Made by a program: the position numbers and the translations under genes
NCBI GenBank assembly: GCA_014360805.1
Contig: JACIWU010000004.1
Location: 1 to 64,000, forward strand
Origin: Chloroflexota bacterium
GTDB taxonomy: Bacteria > Chloroflexota > Anaerolineae > DTLA01
Reading direction: 5' to 3'
DNA length: 64,000 bases
The notes under the pieces: model-generated
What the model saw: only the letters and a program-made list of their open reading frames with translations
The model's database searches: none
What the model was told of the DNA's origin: nothing
Shown: one piece after another, positions 62,219 to 64,000 of the stretch
How the letters are laid out: every line of letters starts with the position of its first letter
Numbering within the stretch: the stretch's first letter is position 1

Positions 62219-62854
62219 CTAGCGGCTGTAATACTCCACGATGAGTTGCTCTTGCAGCGGAACATCAATCTGCTCACGGGTCGGCATGCTCAAAACCTGT
62301 CCGGATAGCCGATTATCGTCGCGGCTGAGCCAATCCACCACCTTGCGCTCGGCCAGGAGTTCCCTAACGGTAGAGAAGTAGCCGTTGTTATAACTGCTCT
62401 GGCGCACTGCCACCACGTCGCCCGGGCGCAAGATCATGGACGGGACATTGGTCTTGCGGCCGTTCACCTCAAAGTGCCCGTGCCGCACCAACTGCCGCGC
62501 CTGCGCCCGCGATTCGGCAAACCCCAGGCGGTACACCACGTTGTCCAGCCGCCGCTCCAGGATGCTCAACAGCGTAACGCCGGTCATGCCGGGCCGTTTC
62601 AGGGCTTCGCTATAGTAGCGGCGGAACTGTTTTTCCAGGACGCCGTAGATGCGGCGTGCCTTCTGCTTTTCCCGCAGCCGCAGCCCATAGTCCGACACTT
62701 TGCGGCGGAACTGCCCTTTGCGCCCGTGCATCCCGGGGGCGTAACTGCGCCTCTCCAGGGCGCACTTGTCGCCAAAGCAGCGCTCGCCCTTCAAATAGAG
62801 TTTCTCTTCTTCGCGCCTGCACAGTTTGCAGACCGGACCTATGTATCTAGCCAT
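62219..62854 (-). CDS. rpsD: Ribosomal protein S4
   Basis: A 211-residue primary assembly protein. N-terminal zinc-type Cys cluster ([20 protein letters not shown], with a further FGDKC), S4 domain [19 protein letters not shown], and [20 protein letters not shown]. Four Cys form means a zinc-binding version. Follows rpsK with AGGAGG before the ATG. Confidence 0.97.
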   Translation of the reverse strand: MARYIGPVCKLCRREEEKLYLKGERCFGDKCALERRSYAPGMHGRKGQFRRKVSDYGLRLREKQKARRIYGVLEKQFRRYYSEALKRPGMTGVTLLSILERRLDNVVYRLGFAESRAQARQLVRHGHFEVNGRKTNVPSMILRPGDVVAVRQSSYNNGYFSTVRELLAERKVVDWLSRDDNRLSGQVLSMPTREQIDVPLQEQLIVEYYSR

Positions 62855-62899
62855 CTTTCCTCCTGCAAGGATCCTGCTACTCTTGCAAAACCTGTAACT

Positions 62900-63295
62900 C
62901 TAGACTCGCCGCTTCTTGGGCGGGCGGCAACCGTTGTGCGGGATCGGCGTAACGTCCGAGATGGACCGCACCTTCAGGCCGGCGGCAGCCAGCGCACGGA
63001 TCGCCGCTTCGCGGCCCGGGCCGGGGCCCTTGATGAACACATCCACCTCTCGCACCCCGTGATCCATCGCCTGCTTCGCGGTCTGCTGGGCTGCCAGTTG
63101 GGCCGCGTAGGGAGTGCTTTTCTTGGACCCCTTGAACCCGGCCGAACCGGTGCTTCCCCACGTGATTACGTTGCCGTTTTGGTCGGTAACGGTAACAATC
63201 GTATTGTTGAATGTGGCCAGGATATGCGCCTGAGCGTAAGGAACGTTCTTGCGCTCAACCCTCGTCCCTCGCCGTCTTCCTTTTGTTCGCGCCAT
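62900..63295 (-). CDS. rpsK: Ribosomal protein S11
   Basis: A 131-residue small-subunit protein. [60 protein letters not shown] and the terminal [12 protein letters not shown]. It forms the platform with the neighbours. AGGAGG precedes the ATG. Confidence 0.98.
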   Translation of the reverse strand: MARTKGRRRGTRVERKNVPYAQAHILATFNNTIVTVTDQNGNVITWGSTGSAGFKGSKKSTPYAAQLAAQQTAKQAMDHGVREVDVFIKGPGPGREAAIRALAAAGLKVRSISDVTPIPHNGCRPPKKRRV

Positions 63296-63380
63296 GATTC
63301 CTCCTCAACTCCATTCCATGTCCATACACTCGCAAGGTGCGCCACCTGCACACGAGGGCCGCGCCACCCTTGCGCAGAGA

Positions 63381-63764
63381 CTACTTCTTGGCCCGCGATC
63401 GCTTCTTGCCCGGCACGGTCTTGCGCGCCCCGCGCTTGGTGCGTGCGTTCGTCCGTGTGCGCTGCCCGCGAACCGGCAGGTTCCGCCGATGCCGCAGCCC
63501 GCGGTAGCACCCAATCTCGGTGAGCCGCTTGATGTTCATGTTCACCTCGCGGCGCAGGTCGCCTTCCACCCGATAGTTCTTGTCAATGAACTCGCGGAGC
63601 GTCGCAATCTCCGACTCCGAGAGATCCTTGACCCGAATGTCCGGGTTGACTCCGGTACGCGCCAGAATCTCCCGACTGGTGGAAGGACCGATCCCGTAGA
63701 TGTACGTCAGTGCGACTTCCACGCGCTTGTCGCGAGGCAAGTCAACTCCAGCAATACGTGCCAT
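63381..63764 (-). CDS. rpsM: Ribosomal protein S13
   Basis: A 127-residue small-subunit protein. [52 protein letters not shown] and the basic C-terminal tail [16 protein letters not shown] that reaches the P site. It is the next gene after rpmJ. Confidence 0.98.
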   Translation of the reverse strand: MARIAGVDLPRDKRVEVALTYIYGIGPSTSREILARTGVNPDIRVKDLSESEIATLREFIDKNYRVEGDLRREVNMNIKRLTEIGCYRGLRHRRNLPVRGQRTRTNARTKRGARKTVPGKKRSRAKK

Positions 63765-63816
63765 GCCTTACTTTCCTCCTAGAATCGTAGCCCTCACGGC
63801 CGAACCCACGCAACGC

Positions 63817-63930
63817 CTAACCCTGGCGCTGCTTGTGCTTGGGATTGGTGCAAATCACGCGCACCACCCCGCGCCGTCGGATAATCTTGCATTTTTCGCA
63901 GCGTCGCTTCACAGAACCGCTGACCTTCAT
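63817..63930 (-). CDS. rpmJ: Ribosomal protein L36
   Basis: A 37-residue zinc-ribbon large-subunit protein: [37 protein letters not shown]. The CxxC-Cx4H set (CEKC, C...H) is the zinc-binding form. ATG at 63930; the stop is at 63819-63817. It is between the map fragment and rpsM. Confidence 0.97.
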   Translation of the reverse strand: MKVSGSVKRRCEKCKIIRRRGVVRVICTNPKHKQRQG

Positions 63931-63957
63931 GACCTATCGCCTCCCAATTCCTTTCTG

Positions 63958-64000
63958 CTACAAAACCGTGAGCACCTGCGGCTCCCCGTCGGTAACCGCA
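63958..64000 (-). CDS. map: Methionine aminopeptidase, C-terminal end (cut by window)
   Basis: The last 13 codons read AVTDGEPQVLTVL and stop at TAG (63960-63958). This is the usual C-terminus of type I methionine aminopeptidase, and map is the normal gene between adk and rpmJ. It removes N-terminal Met. Only 43 bases are in the window, so the identity leans on synteny. Confidence 0.7.
   Translation of the reverse strand, partial: AVTDGEPQVLTVL

Overview
The window is GC-rich bacterial DNA, most likely from an anaerobic member of the Chloroflexota. This placement is an inference. It rests on the YYY-domain (TIGR03662) and Agl23-type (TIGR03663) membrane proteins, families shared by Chloroflexota and Archaea, on the XPB-like helicase-associated protein, on ferredoxin-dependent 2-oxoacid metabolism, and on the gene content around the ribosomal cluster. 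No insertion sequence, prophage or CRISPR array was seen.

Layout. 1-1753: two permease genes of a nucleoside or simple-sugar ABC importer, interrupted by an inverted junction with a 38-base inverted repeat. 1856-10219: a lipoprotein, a helicase-associated protein, a YkvA-like protein, indolepyruvate:ferredoxin oxidoreductase (iorBA), an M28-type peptidase and a prepilin peptidase. 10887-17291: an esterase-acetyltransferase fusion, an EamA transporter, a GH38 alpha-mannosidase and argG with an attenuator-like leader. 18005-21781: tRNA-Lys, two exported proteins, ribosomal protein L25, an amidohydrolase remnant and a 46-residue zinc ribbon.

21921-36709 is the metabolic core, all on the minus strand. 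From upstream to downstream it runs sucC, a HIT protein, sucD, then korDABC (2-oxoacid:ferredoxin oxidoreductase), a 1069-residue flavoprotein joining HdrA-like and GltD/NfnB-like parts, a short MvhD, an HdrCB-type protein, a radical SAM enzyme, a UbiA prenyltransferase and an HdrA-MvhD fusion. The last gene has an in-frame UGA where relatives carry a conserved Cys, with a SECIS-like hairpin 28 nt downstream, so it is read here as one selenoprotein gene (Sec199). Together these genes suggest that 2-oxoglutarate oxidation to succinyl-CoA is wired to Hdr-type flavin-based electron transfer.

36786-55773 encodes a surface-glycan system: two Agl23-like proteins (one with a six-bladed NHL propeller), a YYY protein, a 1600-residue glycosyltransferase-YYY fusion, two more GT39-like transferases, a methyltransferase, a GT4 glycosyltransferase and a nucleotide-sugar epimerase. 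An MFS transporter, tlyA and a decaprenyl-phosphate phosphoribosyltransferase-like gene follow. 59150-64000 is the end of the ribosomal cluster in the order map, rpmJ, rpsM, rpsK, rpsD, rpoA, rplQ, truA, rplM, rpsI, without infA between map and rpmJ.

Two features recur. Many promoters fit TTGAC(G/A) or TTGTC, a 16-17 base spacer, then TATAAT/TATACT. The longer gaps are filled by several families of dispersed palindromic repeats rather than by genes.
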